Below are positions 9,922-19,017 of a stretch of 61,374 nucleotides of DNA, in pieces. Below the pieces are notes generated by a model. That model was given only the letters and a program-made list of their open reading frames with translations. It was not told the DNA's origin and did no database searches. Source of the DNA: a virus. The first letter of the stretch is position 1. The number at the start of each line of letters is the position of its first letter. Location: the IMG/VR virus record IMGVR_UViG_3300009790_000009, positions 1 to 61,374 of that record; one strand, written 5' to 3'. The position numbers were made by a program, and so were the translations under genes.

Positions 9922-12658
9922 AAAATATATATCAGCAAATATAGCGTATCAAACTGATACATTTGGTGCTTGGGTTGAAAGAACCAACCAGATGGTATTT
10001 GATATGTCTGAAAGAGTAGTTACTGCACAAGTAAACTCCATAGGTGCTGCTACAACAGGTAATGTCGTAGTAACATCTAATGTATGGAATAGTGATACTA
10101 GCGCATATGTAAATTCAACAGGTGGTGTATTTCAAGCTAATACAATAGCAGCATATGATTATTTAAGAGGTGGTAGTGTAGCCACAGAAGGTATTTTATA
10201 TATTACTTCTAATACAAATATGTCTAATGGAAGTGTTAATGTAGCATCTAACTCAACAGTCAATTCAGTAACAATTAAAGGCACATGGGCAGATATAGAA
10301 TCAACAACAGCTTATGTAAATGGTACAACATTACAAGTTAGTTCTAATGTTCATATTAATAGTACATCAACTAACACATCAATTAATTCAACATCATTAC
10401 ATGTAACTGGTACAACATTAGATATTAATTCAACAACAGTTGATATGGATGGCACCGCATTAACATATGACGGTGATAATGTTACAGTAACTGCTAATGA
10501 TATAACATTAAAATCAAATTCAACTATATCAGTTGTAGACATTAATGGAGACGGAACTTCCTCTTCAGTAACACTTGCTGGTAATTTAGTTACAGTAGAT
10601 TCAGACGAATCAAACTTTAATGCTAATGTTACATTTGGATCCAATGATAGTGATACTGTCACAGTAACATCAGTAATAGATTCAGATGTTAAACCTTCTG
10701 CTAATTCAAAAGCATTAGGTAATACAACAGCCAGATGGGATATTAGTGCAGAAGATATAGATGCATCTAATACATTAAACGTATCTGGTAATGCAACTTT
10801 CTTAAGCGATGTTCAATTAGGTAATGCTAATACTGATACAATTGATTGGCAAGCCGAAGTAGAAGGCAATATAAATCCAATATCTAATTCATATGGATTA
10901 GGTTTAAATGATGCTAGATGGGATATTAAAGGTACAGCAGGTAACTTTAGCACAGACTTATCAGTAACAAAAACAATTACAGGATCCAATACATTAACTA
11001 TAGCAGGACAAGCTAATTTAAATAGCACAGTTAATATTACAGGAGCAGCAGCTTTATCAAATACACTAGGTGTTACTGGCGCTGCTACATTAAGTAATAC
11101 ACTAGGTGTTACTGGTGCTACTACTTTATCAAATACATTAGCGGTAACAAATACAGCTACATTTAGTAATACAGGATCCTTTGCAGGATTATTATCAACT
11201 GTAGATATTAATACTACTGGATCTGTTAATGCAACAGCTGGTATGAATGTAGGTGCTAATGTTAATGTTAATACTTCACAAATTTCAATTGGTAACTCAA
11301 CACAGAATACTTATTTTAATGCAACAGGAATCGAAACAGACGGAACATTAGGTGTTAATAAGACTATTACAGGAGCCAACACTCTAGTAATATCCGGAGC
11401 TGCAACTCTTCAAAACACCTTAGCGTTAACAGGTGCTGCTACATTAAGTAATACTTTAGGCGTTACCGGTGTAACAACATTTACTGCTAATGCCGTTAGT
11501 GGTAATGTAGAAATTTCACAAGCTAAAATCACAGTAGGTAATTCAACTGTTAATGCAGTAATAGCAGATAGCGGTAATATAACAACAGATGGTGCATTAG
11601 ATGTATTAGGTGGATCTACACTTAGAGGTGGATTAACATCTGTAGCTGGTGCTACTTTACAAGCAGGAGCTGATGTCACAGGTAATGTTGATGTTAATGC
11701 TGCTGTTAATATTGGTGCTAATGTTACTTTAGGAACTGAAACACTTAAAATAGGTAACTCAACAGTCAATGCAGTTGTTGGCGCAGCTGCTGGTATTCAT
11801 ACTAAAGGTGACATTACTGGTAATGGTGCTATCACTGTTGGTGGCGCAGGTGCTATAGGAACAACTTTATCAGCTGGTAATACAGATATAACAGGTTATA
11901 TAAATGTATCATCAACATCTAATGTTGGTGGTGTTGCATGGTTTAGAAATAATATAAATCAAGCTACAGGCAAGTATGCTAATTTATCTAATGTTAAAAT
12001 AACCGGTAATGTAACAACCAATGTAATACATACAGGTACAAGAGCAAGTTTAGTTTCAAATAATATAAACTTAACAGCTTCAGCATTAACTGTAACTCCA
12101 GATGCTACATTTAACGAAGATGTTACTGTATCTGGTAACTTAACAGTTCAAGGAACAACATCATTATCATCTAGTAGTGCATTATCATTAAACGTCGCTA
12201 CAATGACTTCTTTAACAGTATCGGGTTCTGCTAACCTAGCAGGTAACGTCCATATTGGTGAAACGTATGCTGACGATGTTATTAATTTTAATGGTAAACT
12301 TAATACAAACATCATGCCACTTGCTAATGGTAAGTCACTCGGTAATACAACAAAAACATTTAACGTCTATGCTGGAACAGTCGATGCGTCTGGAGCAGTA
12401 GGTGTTGCTGGTGCACTAACAATTAACACTTCATCACAAACAGGGTCCGCAGTACATTCTGGTGACGTTAGAATAGGTAATTCAACTTCTAATACTATTA
12501 TTTCCGGCTCAGGTGGTGCAATGACGGTAGATTCTACTTTAACAGTAGATGGCTCGTCAAATGTCGTAGGAGATTTTAGTATCCATTCAGATATAAAGAA
12601 TGAATCGGGAACACCGTTCAGAGTCTTATATGCGAATGGCGACGTAGCTTGGCCATAA
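9911..12658 (+). CDS. Repetitive tail-fibre protein
   Basis: A 915-residue, strongly Asn/Thr/Ser/Val-rich protein. The central part repeats a unit of the type TLGVTGAATLSNTL (about nt 11040-11470), and several units end in IGNSTxNAV, typical of trimeric beta-helical fibre shafts. A second repeated block, DSDVKPSANSKALGNTTARW with later variants, occurs three times. The C-terminus (GTPFRVLYANGDVAWP) is a short tip shared in style with the fibre ending at 31711. No membrane or signal segment is evident. Most likely a tail fibre or its shaft; the receptor is unknown. Confidence 0.7.
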   Translation: MADKKYISANIAYQTDTFGAWVERTNQMVFDMSERVVTAQVNSIGAATTGNVVVTSNVWNSDTSAYVNSTGGVFQANTIAAYDYLRGGSVATEGILYITSNTNMSNGSVNVASNSTVNSVTIKGTWADIESTTAYVNGTTLQVSSNVHINSTSTNTSINSTSLHVTGTTLDINSTTVDMDGTALTYDGDNVTVTANDITLKSNSTISVVDINGDGTSSSVTLAGNLVTVDSDESNFNANVTFGSNDSDTVTVTSVIDSDVKPSANSKALGNTTARWDISAEDIDASNTLNVSGNATFLSDVQLGNANTDTIDWQAEVEGNINPISNSYGLGLNDARWDIKGTAGNFSTDLSVTKTITGSNTLTIAGQANLNSTVNITGAAALSNTLGVTGAATLSNTLGVTGATTLSNTLAVTNTATFSNTGSFAGLLSTVDINTTGSVNATAGMNVGANVNVNTSQISIGNSTQNTYFNATGIETDGTLGVNKTITGANTLVISGAATLQNTLALTGAATLSNTLGVTGVTTFTANAVSGNVEISQAKITVGNSTVNAVIADSGNITTDGALDVLGGSTLRGGLTSVAGATLQAGADVTGNVDVNAAVNIGANVTLGTETLKIGNSTVNAVVGAAAGIHTKGDITGNGAITVGGAGAIGTTLSAGNTDITGYINVSSTSNVGGVAWFRNNINQATGKYANLSNVKITGNVTTNVIHTGTRASLVSNNINLTASALTVTPDATFNEDVTVSGNLTVQGTTSLSSSSALSLNVATMTSLTVSGSANLAGNVHIGETYADDVINFNGKLNTNIMPLANGKSLGNTTKTFNVYAGTVDASGAVGVAGALTINTSSQTGSAVHSGDVRIGNSTSNTIISGSGGAMTVDSTLTVDGSSNVVGDFSIHSDIKNESGTPFRVLYANGDVAWP

Positions 12659-12676
12659 AAGGGGGAATAAAAGATT

Positions 12677-15148
12677 ATGTCGAATCCCCTAAAAATGATC
12701 GCACACGCCAACGGGGTATATGCGAATGGCGTTCAAGAGACTTCTTCTGCAGAATTAGACTATCTGTCTAAGCTTCTCTTAATTAAAATGGGTACCGAAT
12801 CTGGTACTGGAGATAATACTGCCGATCTTAATATTGATTCAACAGGATCCTCTGTAGGTACTTTTGTTGATGAATATGCCAATGCAGAAATACTTTCTCA
12901 TGATAGCCCAGCTATTACAAGCACGACTTATACTTTTAAACAAAATACAGCTACAGCATCTGAATCTGGTATTCATCATTTAGTCACACATGATGGTGAT
13001 AATAGTAATCCAGGAACAATTAGAATATTAACAGATGCAGAATTAAATGTAGTAATAGATTTAGCAATATCAGAAATATCAAAAGCTAATTCAACTTATG
13101 CTGCACCAGGAACATATTACGTAAGTTCTTCTTCTCCAAGTATTGGTGGTACGTGGGTAGCACAAGATACTTTCTATGATGAATTAACCAATCATGCAAA
13201 TGATGATGATGAAAAAGTTACTTATAAACTTTGGCGTAAAACATCATATGATAATTCTCCATCTACTATTCCATTATTAAAACAAATTAATGGTGCTCTT
13301 AAAGTTCAAACAGAAGATGAATTAGAAAATTTAACATCTAGATTAAGAAATAGAATTATAGGGACTAGTAAAGGAAAATATGTTTTCCAAGCCTCTGCAC
13401 CAGGAGCAGGAACATGGGTAGCTAGAGGAACAGCAACAAATAGAAAACCACAAATTAGTGGTGTTCAATATACTGGAACTTATTCAGATCAATATGCTGG
13501 CCAGTATGGTAGAGCTTTCGCTAGACAGTTTGCTCGCCAATTTACCAGACAATATTCTGCACAATATACAGTTCAGTTTTTAAGACAGTTTCAAAGAGTT
13601 TATACTGGTCAATATGAAAGACAATACTCTAGACAATTTGCTAGAGGAACAGCTGGAGCTCAGTTTGCAGCTACTCAATATGCTAGAGTTTATTCAGCGC
13701 AATATACAAGAGAAACACCAAGCACAACATATTCAGATGGTCAATATGATAGAGTAACACCAGGACCACAGTATGGAGTTCAATATACTAGAATATATTC
13801 TGCCAACTATTCAGATGGTCAGTACGATAGAGAAAGACCGGGACCACAATACGCATCACAGTTCTTAAGAGAATATGCTGGTGGCACTTATGCCGTTTCG
13901 TATGTTCGTCAAACTCCTAGTACACAATATAATGCTCAATATCAAAGAATATATTCTGTTAACTATTCAGTTGCTTATACAAGATCAAATTATACTAGAA
14001 TATATGGTGGTTACGGTTATGCAATAGGTTATGCTGTTACTTATGGAGTATTATACGCTAGAACTAGACCAGGACCTAATTATAATAGATCAACACCAGG
14101 ACCACAATATTCTGGTACATCATATCAGAGATGGTTTGCATCAGGCCCATATCCAGAAAACTATTATCTAGGACCATATTATCCGTTTGGACCTATTCCT
14201 TATGCAAGACATGCATTTACTGGTATGTTCTATAGAGGACCTGCTTATGCAAGAGCAACTTACCATGCTCCAGGTACTGGTTATACGAGTTTCCATGCTA
14301 CCCCTATAGGGGAACCTGTCATTCTAACTTTCTATAGAACGGCTGGTTTTGGTAGAGTTAGCTATTCCGGGCCTGGTTCTGGTTATGCTAATATTTTCTA
14401 TAGAGAATTTGCTGGTCCACAATATGCTCCACAGTATAGTAGAACTTATTCAGCCCAATATGGTAGAACTTATACAGCTCAATATTCAGTTTACTATACT
14501 AGAACATATTATTTTAGAAACTATTATTATAGAGCAAGACCTGGACCAAATTATGCACAAACGTATTCCAGATCATTTGCTAGAAATAATCCTGGTCCTC
14601 TATATGCTGGTACACAATATACTAGAATGGTCTATGCACTATATACTGCAACAGCATATTCAAGATATAGACCAGGTCCACAATATACAGGTCAGTTTGC
14701 TAGAGCATATGATGGTCAATATGCAAGACAATTTACTAGATCAACTCCTAGCACACAATATACAGTTCAATATGCTAGAGAATATGCTGGCCAATATGCA
14801 AGACAATTTACTAGAGTAGTTACAGCTCAGTATACTAGAATTACTCCTGGTCCACAATATAACCTTACATATGAGAGACAATATGTTGGTCAATATACAG
14901 GTTATTATGCTAGGGGTGATCAATATACTAGAGCAACTCCAGGACCTATATATGCAGGAGCACAATATACTGTGCAATATGCCAGAACTACGGGTGGCCC
15001 ACAATATGAATCGCAATATGCAGGGGCACAATATACTATACAATATACAGGACAATATGCAGGATCAAGGTTACATCAATATACCGGAGACACAGTTACA
15101 GCAACTAATGATTCCGATACAAAGACCTTGTGGTTAAGGGTAGCATAA
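12677..15148 (+). CDS. Tyr/Arg tetrad-repeat structural protein, paralog 1
   Basis: The 823-residue protein has three parts. Residues 1-~260 form a non-repetitive domain (NPLKMIAHANG; LRNRIIGTSKGKYVFQASAP) shared with the next gene. Residues ~262-800 are a low-complexity array in which an aromatic residue recurs every four positions (QYARQFTRQYSAQYTVQ style) with interspersed PGPQY blocks. A less regular Gly/Pro/Tyr-rich segment interrupts it near residues 480-570. The last ~20 residues (GDTVTATNDSDTKTLWLRVA) are again shared with the paralog. It follows the fibre gene by 18 bases, with a GGGGGA ribosome-binding sequence. Probably a virion adhesin or fibre; I know of no demonstrated function for this repeat. 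Confidence 0.6.
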   Translation: MSNPLKMIAHANGVYANGVQETSSAELDYLSKLLLIKMGTESGTGDNTADLNIDSTGSSVGTFVDEYANAEILSHDSPAITSTTYTFKQNTATASESGIHHLVTHDGDNSNPGTIRILTDAELNVVIDLAISEISKANSTYAAPGTYYVSSSSPSIGGTWVAQDTFYDELTNHANDDDEKVTYKLWRKTSYDNSPSTIPLLKQINGALKVQTEDELENLTSRLRNRIIGTSKGKYVFQASAPGAGTWVARGTATNRKPQISGVQYTGTYSDQYAGQYGRAFARQFARQFTRQYSAQYTVQFLRQFQRVYTGQYERQYSRQFARGTAGAQFAATQYARVYSAQYTRETPSTTYSDGQYDRVTPGPQYGVQYTRIYSANYSDGQYDRERPGPQYASQFLREYAGGTYAVSYVRQTPSTQYNAQYQRIYSVNYSVAYTRSNYTRIYGGYGYAIGYAVTYGVLYARTRPGPNYNRSTPGPQYSGTSYQRWFASGPYPENYYLGPYYPFGPIPYARHAFTGMFYRGPAYARATYHAPGTGYTSFHATPIGEPVILTFYRTAGFGRVSYSGPGSGYANIFYREFAGPQYAPQYSRTYSAQYGRTYTAQYSVYYTRTYYFRNYYYRARPGPNYAQTYSRSFARNNPGPLYAGTQYTRMVYALYTATAYSRYRPGPQYTGQFARAYDGQYARQFTRSTPSTQYTVQYAREYAGQYARQFTRVVTAQYTRITPGPQYNLTYERQYVGQYTGYYARGDQYTRATPGPIYAGAQYTVQYARTTGGPQYESQYAGAQYTIQYTGQYAGSRLHQYTGDTVTATNDSDTKTLWLRVA
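13462..15085 (+). repeat. Tyr/Arg-rich 12-bp-period coding repeat array (paralog 1)
   Basis: Within the gene, codons for Gln-Tyr/Phe-x-Arg and variants recur with a 12-base period, interrupted by Pro-Gly-Pro-Gln-Tyr blocks and one degenerate central section (about nt 14110-14390). The repeats are imperfect at DNA level. The alternative-frame ORFs over this region are by-products of the periodicity. Confidence 0.85.
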
Positions 15149-15151
15149 ATA
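15144..15151 (+). promoter_or_regulatory. T4-type late promoter, CATAAATA
   Basis: A one-base variant of the T4 late promoter TATAAATA lies across the stop codon of the upstream gene and 34 bases before the next start, the spacing seen at several other late-promoter candidates here. Confidence 0.5.
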
Positions 15152-15184
15152 AAAATACAAAACTAAACACGGGGAAAGTGAAGC

Positions 15185-18043
15185 GTGGCGAATCCTTTAA
15201 AAATTAATACAAGTTCAGGTCAACCAAATACCACAAACTGGTCTGGCCTAAAAACAATGTCTGCAGCAGAGATGGACTATGCTTGTTATAAAATCCTTAC
15301 AAATTTCGCTACCGAAGCTAACTCAACTACATCTTATGTTGGTGATTTAAATACAATAGGCCTTGGTACTTCAAGAGGTGCTTACACAGATCAACGTTTT
15401 CAAGATGCAGTTGGCACTCACCCCTCAGCCGCATCCACTAATACTGTAGTAACAACTTTTTATCAAAATACTGATAGTGCATCAGAAACTAGTTTGATTA
15501 GACCATTAGAATGGCAAACCGGTGGACCTAAAGAACAAACAGACACTACTTTAAATAATTCTATTATAGATAGATGTTTAACTAAAATTGCAAATACATC
15601 TTCAGCTGCAATTGGTGAATATTATATTGATTCAACTGCTCCAGCAGGTGGAACATGGACAGAAGAAAAATCATTTACTGATACCTTAACTGCATCTGAT
15701 GGTACACATGCTACTTGGAAGCTTTGGAGAAAAACTTCTGATACCGCCCCTACAACAGTAAGACCTATTAAATGGTCTAATGGTGAAGGTCAGGATGGTA
15801 TTAATGAAATGACTGATACTGAGATTAATCATCTCACAGCTAGATTAAGAAATAGAATTATAGCTACTGGTGTTGGTACTTATGCATTTCAAGCTTCAGC
15901 ACCGGGAACAGGAACATGGACTCAAGTATCTGGTAATATAACAGATAATCAAGCTTCAATTGTAGCTACACAATATTCAGGACAATATACTGGAACATTC
16001 GGTAGACAGTTTGCCAGAACTTATTCAGCTCAATACGCTAGACAATTTACTAGAATATATTCAGCACAATATGGTAGACAGTTTGCCAGAACTTATTCAG
16101 CTCAATACGCTAGACAATTTGCTAGAACTTATTCTGCAGGCTATGGTCGACAATTTGCTAGAACATATGCAGGACAGTATGCAAGACAATTTACTAGAGT
16201 ATATCTAGGTCAATATCTTAGAGCTACAGATGGTCCTCAATACACAGTTCAATATACAAGAAATACTCCTGGACCACAATATACAGTTCAATATACAAGA
16301 ATAAATCCTGGACCTAATTACACTGATGGCCAATATACTAGAGCTACGCCAGGTCCTCAATATACTTCACAGTATGATAGAGCTACACCTGGACCTAATT
16401 ACACTGATGGTCAATATGCTAGAGCTACTGGTGGACCTCAATATACAGTTCAATACGCTAGAACTTATGCAGATCAATATACTGTTCAATATGCCAGAAC
16501 TTATTCTGCACAATATTCTAGACAGTTTGGTAGAGTATATTCAGTTACTTATGCAGTTCAATATGCAAGGGTATATTCAGTTAACTATGCTGTAAACTAT
16601 ACAAGACAATTTACAAGAGTAAGACCAGGACCTAATTATGCAGTTAACTATGGTAGATCAAGACCAGGACCAGCATACGGTGTTGCATATGGTAGATCAA
16701 GACCAGGACCAGCATACGGTGTTGCATATGGTAGATCAAGACCTGGACCTAGTTATTCTGTAGGATATACTGTTAACTATGGTAGAGTCTATTACGGATC
16801 TTATACAGTAAACTATGGTAGAGTATATTATGGATCCTATACAGTAAACTATGGTAGAACTTATTCTGGATCCTATACCAGTAACTATGGTAGAGTATAT
16901 TCTGGTAACTATGCTGGACCTGCTTATCAAAGACAAACTCTACATGAATTTTTTAATCCATGGAGTTATGAACCATATTTTAGATGGATAAATGGACCAA
17001 CTTATGGTGGTGGTAACTTTGCTAGGTCTAGACCAGGACCTGCTTATGGAGTATCATATGGTAGATCTAGACCAGGACCTGCTTATGGAGTATCATATGG
17101 TAGATCTAGACCTGGACCTGCTTATGGAGTATCATACGGTAGATCAAGGCCAGGACCAGCTTATGGAGTGCAATATTCTAGAAGCTTTGGTAGAGTCTAT
17201 TATGGATCCTATACTGTAAACTATGGTAGAGTCTATTATGGACAATATACTGTAAACTATGGTAGAGTCTATTCTGGGTCTTATGCTGTTAACTATGGTA
17301 GAACTTATTCTGGTCAATATAGTGGATCGGCATATGCTGTAAACTATACTAGACAAACTGGTGGACCACAATATACAGTAAACTATACTAGAATAAATCC
17401 TGGACCACAATATACAGTAAACTATGATAGAGCTACACCTGGTCCTCAATATACTGTTCAATATACTAGAGCTACTGGTGGACCTCAATATACTGTTCAA
17501 TACGCTAGAACTTATTCTGCACAATATGCTAGGCAGTTTGGTAGAATATATTCAGCACAATATGGTCGACAATTTGCTAGAACATATGCAGGACAGTATT
17601 CAAGACAATTCGGAAGAGTTTATTCCGTTCAATATACAATACAATATACTAGAGTATACGCTGGACAATATACAATACAATATACTAGAGTATATGGTGC
17701 TCAATATGATAGAGCAAGACCTGGACCTGGTTATTCCGACGGTCAATATACCAGAGCCACACCAGGACCTCAGTATAATATAGATTATGCTAGAGCGACT
17801 CCTGGTCCTCAATATACGGGAGATCAATATGCTAGAGCTACTGGTGGACCACAATATACTTCACAGTATGATAGAGCGACTCCCGGACCTAATTATACTG
17901 ATGGCCAGTATACTAGAGCTACTGGTGGACCACAATATACAGTGAATTACACTCAACAGTTTACAGGACAATATACTGGAGATACAGTGACATCAACTCC
18001 TGCGCTTAATAGTACATTAAAACTATGGCTTAGGGTTGCATAA
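15185..18043 (+). CDS. Tyr/Arg tetrad-repeat structural protein, paralog 2
   Basis: A 952-residue paralog of the preceding protein, with the same layout: an N-terminal domain (~1-260, NPLKINTSSG; LRNRIIATGVGTYAFQASAP), a long repeat array and a shared C-terminal tail (LKLWLRVA). The array is more regular here: RQFARTYSAQYARQF-type tetrads, PGPQYTVQYTRAT blocks, and near-identical RSRPGPAYGVAYG blocks in tandem around nt 16640-16745 and 17030-17170. A unique segment near residues 580-605 (HEFFNPWSYEPYFRW) divides it in two. The start is GTG 15185, in a leader containing GGGGAAAGTGA, also present before the fibre gene at 28628. Likely a virion surface protein; function unknown. Confidence 0.6.
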   Translation: MANPLKINTSSGQPNTTNWSGLKTMSAAEMDYACYKILTNFATEANSTTSYVGDLNTIGLGTSRGAYTDQRFQDAVGTHPSAASTNTVVTTFYQNTDSASETSLIRPLEWQTGGPKEQTDTTLNNSIIDRCLTKIANTSSAAIGEYYIDSTAPAGGTWTEEKSFTDTLTASDGTHATWKLWRKTSDTAPTTVRPIKWSNGEGQDGINEMTDTEINHLTARLRNRIIATGVGTYAFQASAPGTGTWTQVSGNITDNQASIVATQYSGQYTGTFGRQFARTYSAQYARQFTRIYSAQYGRQFARTYSAQYARQFARTYSAGYGRQFARTYAGQYARQFTRVYLGQYLRATDGPQYTVQYTRNTPGPQYTVQYTRINPGPNYTDGQYTRATPGPQYTSQYDRATPGPNYTDGQYARATGGPQYTVQYARTYADQYTVQYARTYSAQYSRQFGRVYSVTYAVQYARVYSVNYAVNYTRQFTRVRPGPNYAVNYGRSRPGPAYGVAYGRSRPGPAYGVAYGRSRPGPSYSVGYTVNYGRVYYGSYTVNYGRVYYGSYTVNYGRTYSGSYTSNYGRVYSGNYAGPAYQRQTLHEFFNPWSYEPYFRWINGPTYGGGNFARSRPGPAYGVSYGRSRPGPAYGVSYGRSRPGPAYGVSYGRSRPGPAYGVQYSRSFGRVYYGSYTVNYGRVYYGQYTVNYGRVYSGSYAVNYGRTYSGQYSGSAYAVNYTRQTGGPQYTVNYTRINPGPQYTVNYDRATPGPQYTVQYTRATGGPQYTVQYARTYSAQYARQFGRIYSAQYGRQFARTYAGQYSRQFGRVYSVQYTIQYTRVYAGQYTIQYTRVYGAQYDRARPGPGYSDGQYTRATPGPQYNIDYARATPGPQYTGDQYARATGGPQYTSQYDRATPGPNYTDGQYTRATGGPQYTVNYTQQFTGQYTGDTVTSTPALNSTLKLWLRVA
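15967..17975 (+). repeat. Tyr/Arg-rich tandem coding repeats (paralog 2)
   Basis: A long array of 12-base-period units encoding aromatic-x-x-x tetrads. It includes DNA-level tandem copies of a 39-base unit encoding GRSRPGPAYGVAY/SY around 16640-16745 and 17030-17170, and a GRVYYGSYTVNY unit around 16780-16860 and 17190-17260. All units stay in frame. Confidence 0.85.
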
Positions 18044-18064
18044 TAAATAACAATATAGTATAAT
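18036..18064 (+). promoter_or_regulatory. sigma70-like early promoter TTGCAT-N17-TATAAT
   Basis: TTGCAT (18036-18041) and TATAAT (18059-18064) are separated by exactly 17 bases, as in the candidates at 46101 and 55718. The -35 element overlaps the end of the repeat gene. The predicted start is near 18071, before a GGAG ribosome-binding sequence for the gene at 18089. AATAAATA at 18042-18049, a weak late-promoter variant, lies inside the spacer. Confidence 0.7.
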
Positions 18065-18088
18065 ATAATACATTATGGAGAAATTGAC

Positions 18089-18514
18089 ATGGCCCGATTT
18101 AAGTCTGTCTTATGGGAAGACCCCAATACAAAATTAAGAGTTAGAGCGCGAGAAATCACCGATGGTGGTAGTCGTGATGTCATTATTGACAAAAATGATA
18201 AAGAGAACTGGGATGCAGTAATTGCAGAATTTCCTTTAGAAGAAATAGATAAAGCATCTCAAGAAGATGTAGAACAACATCGTGTAAGAAAGGCAAAGCA
18301 AGAAGCTGAAGAACGCGATAGTATGGAACGAAGATTCCAAGAAGAACTATTCAACGTTAAAGTTGAAGTATTTGAAATACCTGAAATAAAAGAATGCACC
18401 GACAAATTAATGAAGAGGCGTATTAGAAAGTCTAAATCATTTGCAGAGCTATATGTTTATGCAGCTGCAATAGTAGTAGCAGACGATCTTGCGAAAGCTG
18501 ATGTTTCAGGGTGA
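18089..18514 (+). CDS. Conserved-type small phage protein of unknown function
   Basis: A 141-residue charged protein. The N-terminal ~45 residues look like a small beta domain (MARFKSVLWEDPNTKLRVRA). The middle is a Glu/Lys/Arg-rich helix (EQHRVRKAKQEAEERDSMER), and the C-terminus is a helical segment ending near FAELYVYAAAIVVADDLAK. I do not recognise the family. It is the first gene behind a sigma70-like promoter with a GGAG ribosome-binding sequence, so it is probably expressed early despite sitting among virion genes. Confidence 0.6.
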   Translation: MARFKSVLWEDPNTKLRVRAREITDGGSRDVIIDKNDKENWDAVIAEFPLEEIDKASQEDVEQHRVRKAKQEAEERDSMERRFQEELFNVKVEVFEIPEIKECTDKLMKRRIRKSKSFAELYVYAAAIVVADDLAKADVSG

Positions 18515-18893
18515 TCTATTAAATGGATGGCCAGAAGATGGCGAACCAGATAAGTCTACTTTATATAAAGTAAATATAAATGATATTGGTGGCGAGTTAT
18601 TAAAAGACACTGCACAATATACATTAAAAGATAATAAGCGTCTTAATAATTTAGTTCTTAGTAGCACATTCCTTAGAGCAAACCAAAAAACAAATGGCCA
18701 TACTCATAATGGTCAAGAAGAAGTATACTTCTTTATTAAAGGTAAAGGAAAGATGACTATTGATGATATTACTTTTGAAGTTAAAGAAGGTGATGTTATA
18801 TTAATTCCAGACGGCGCTTATCATAGAGTAATTAATGATAGTCATGTAGGACTATATTTTGTATGCGTGTTTGATGGAAAAAGAAACCACTAG
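18501..18893 (+). CDS. Cupin-fold protein
   Basis: A 130-residue single-domain cupin. Cupin motif 1 is visible as GHTHNGQEEVYFFIKGKG with candidate metal ligands His67, His69 and Glu73; motif 2 is GDVILIPDGAYHRVIN with His108. These four residues are the usual divalent-metal set. Substrates of small cupins vary widely (sugar isomerases, dioxygenases, binding proteins) and cannot be inferred here. I prefer ATG 18501 over an in-frame TTG at 18489; either overlaps the preceding gene. A glycosyltransferase and an oxygenase-like gene follow, so a role in modifying a surface sugar or a small metabolite is conceivable. Confidence 0.75.
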   Translation: MFQGDLLNGWPEDGEPDKSTLYKVNINDIGGELLKDTAQYTLKDNKRLNNLVLSSTFLRANQKTNGHTHNGQEEVYFFIKGKGKMTIDDITFEVKEGDVILIPDGAYHRVINDSHVGLYFVCVFDGKRNH

Positions 18894-19017
18894 TATACTA
18901 GATAAAATAGAAAAAGTCCACCCAATGAGACAAGTATTTTGGGCTTCGATAGTACAAATTTGTGTGTTGGGTTTTATGGCTTTATGTATGTTTATAATAG
19001 GAGCAACAATTGGATAA
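18874..19017 (+). CDS. 47-residue single-pass membrane protein
   Basis: A short ORF overlapping the cupin 3' end by 20 bases and the next gene's TTG start by 8. The product has a charged N-terminal ~18 residues and one hydrophobic helix (FWASIVQICVLGFMALCMFI). It fills an otherwise empty gap, and the overlaps match the style of the neighbourhood. Function unknown. Confidence 0.5.
   Translation: MEKETTSILDKIEKVHPMRQVFWASIVQICVLGFMALCMFIIGATIG

Noticed and set aside
14349-15137. Overlapping ORFs in other frames and on the - strand within the repeat genes
   Set aside because: The 12-base periodicity removes stops in several frames; products are low-complexity (Met/Leu/Ile or Ser/Ile/Leu), with no ribosome-binding sites.
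16640-17170. CRISPR-like repeat array
   Set aside because: The repeats are contiguous coding units without unique spacers and stay in one open reading frame.
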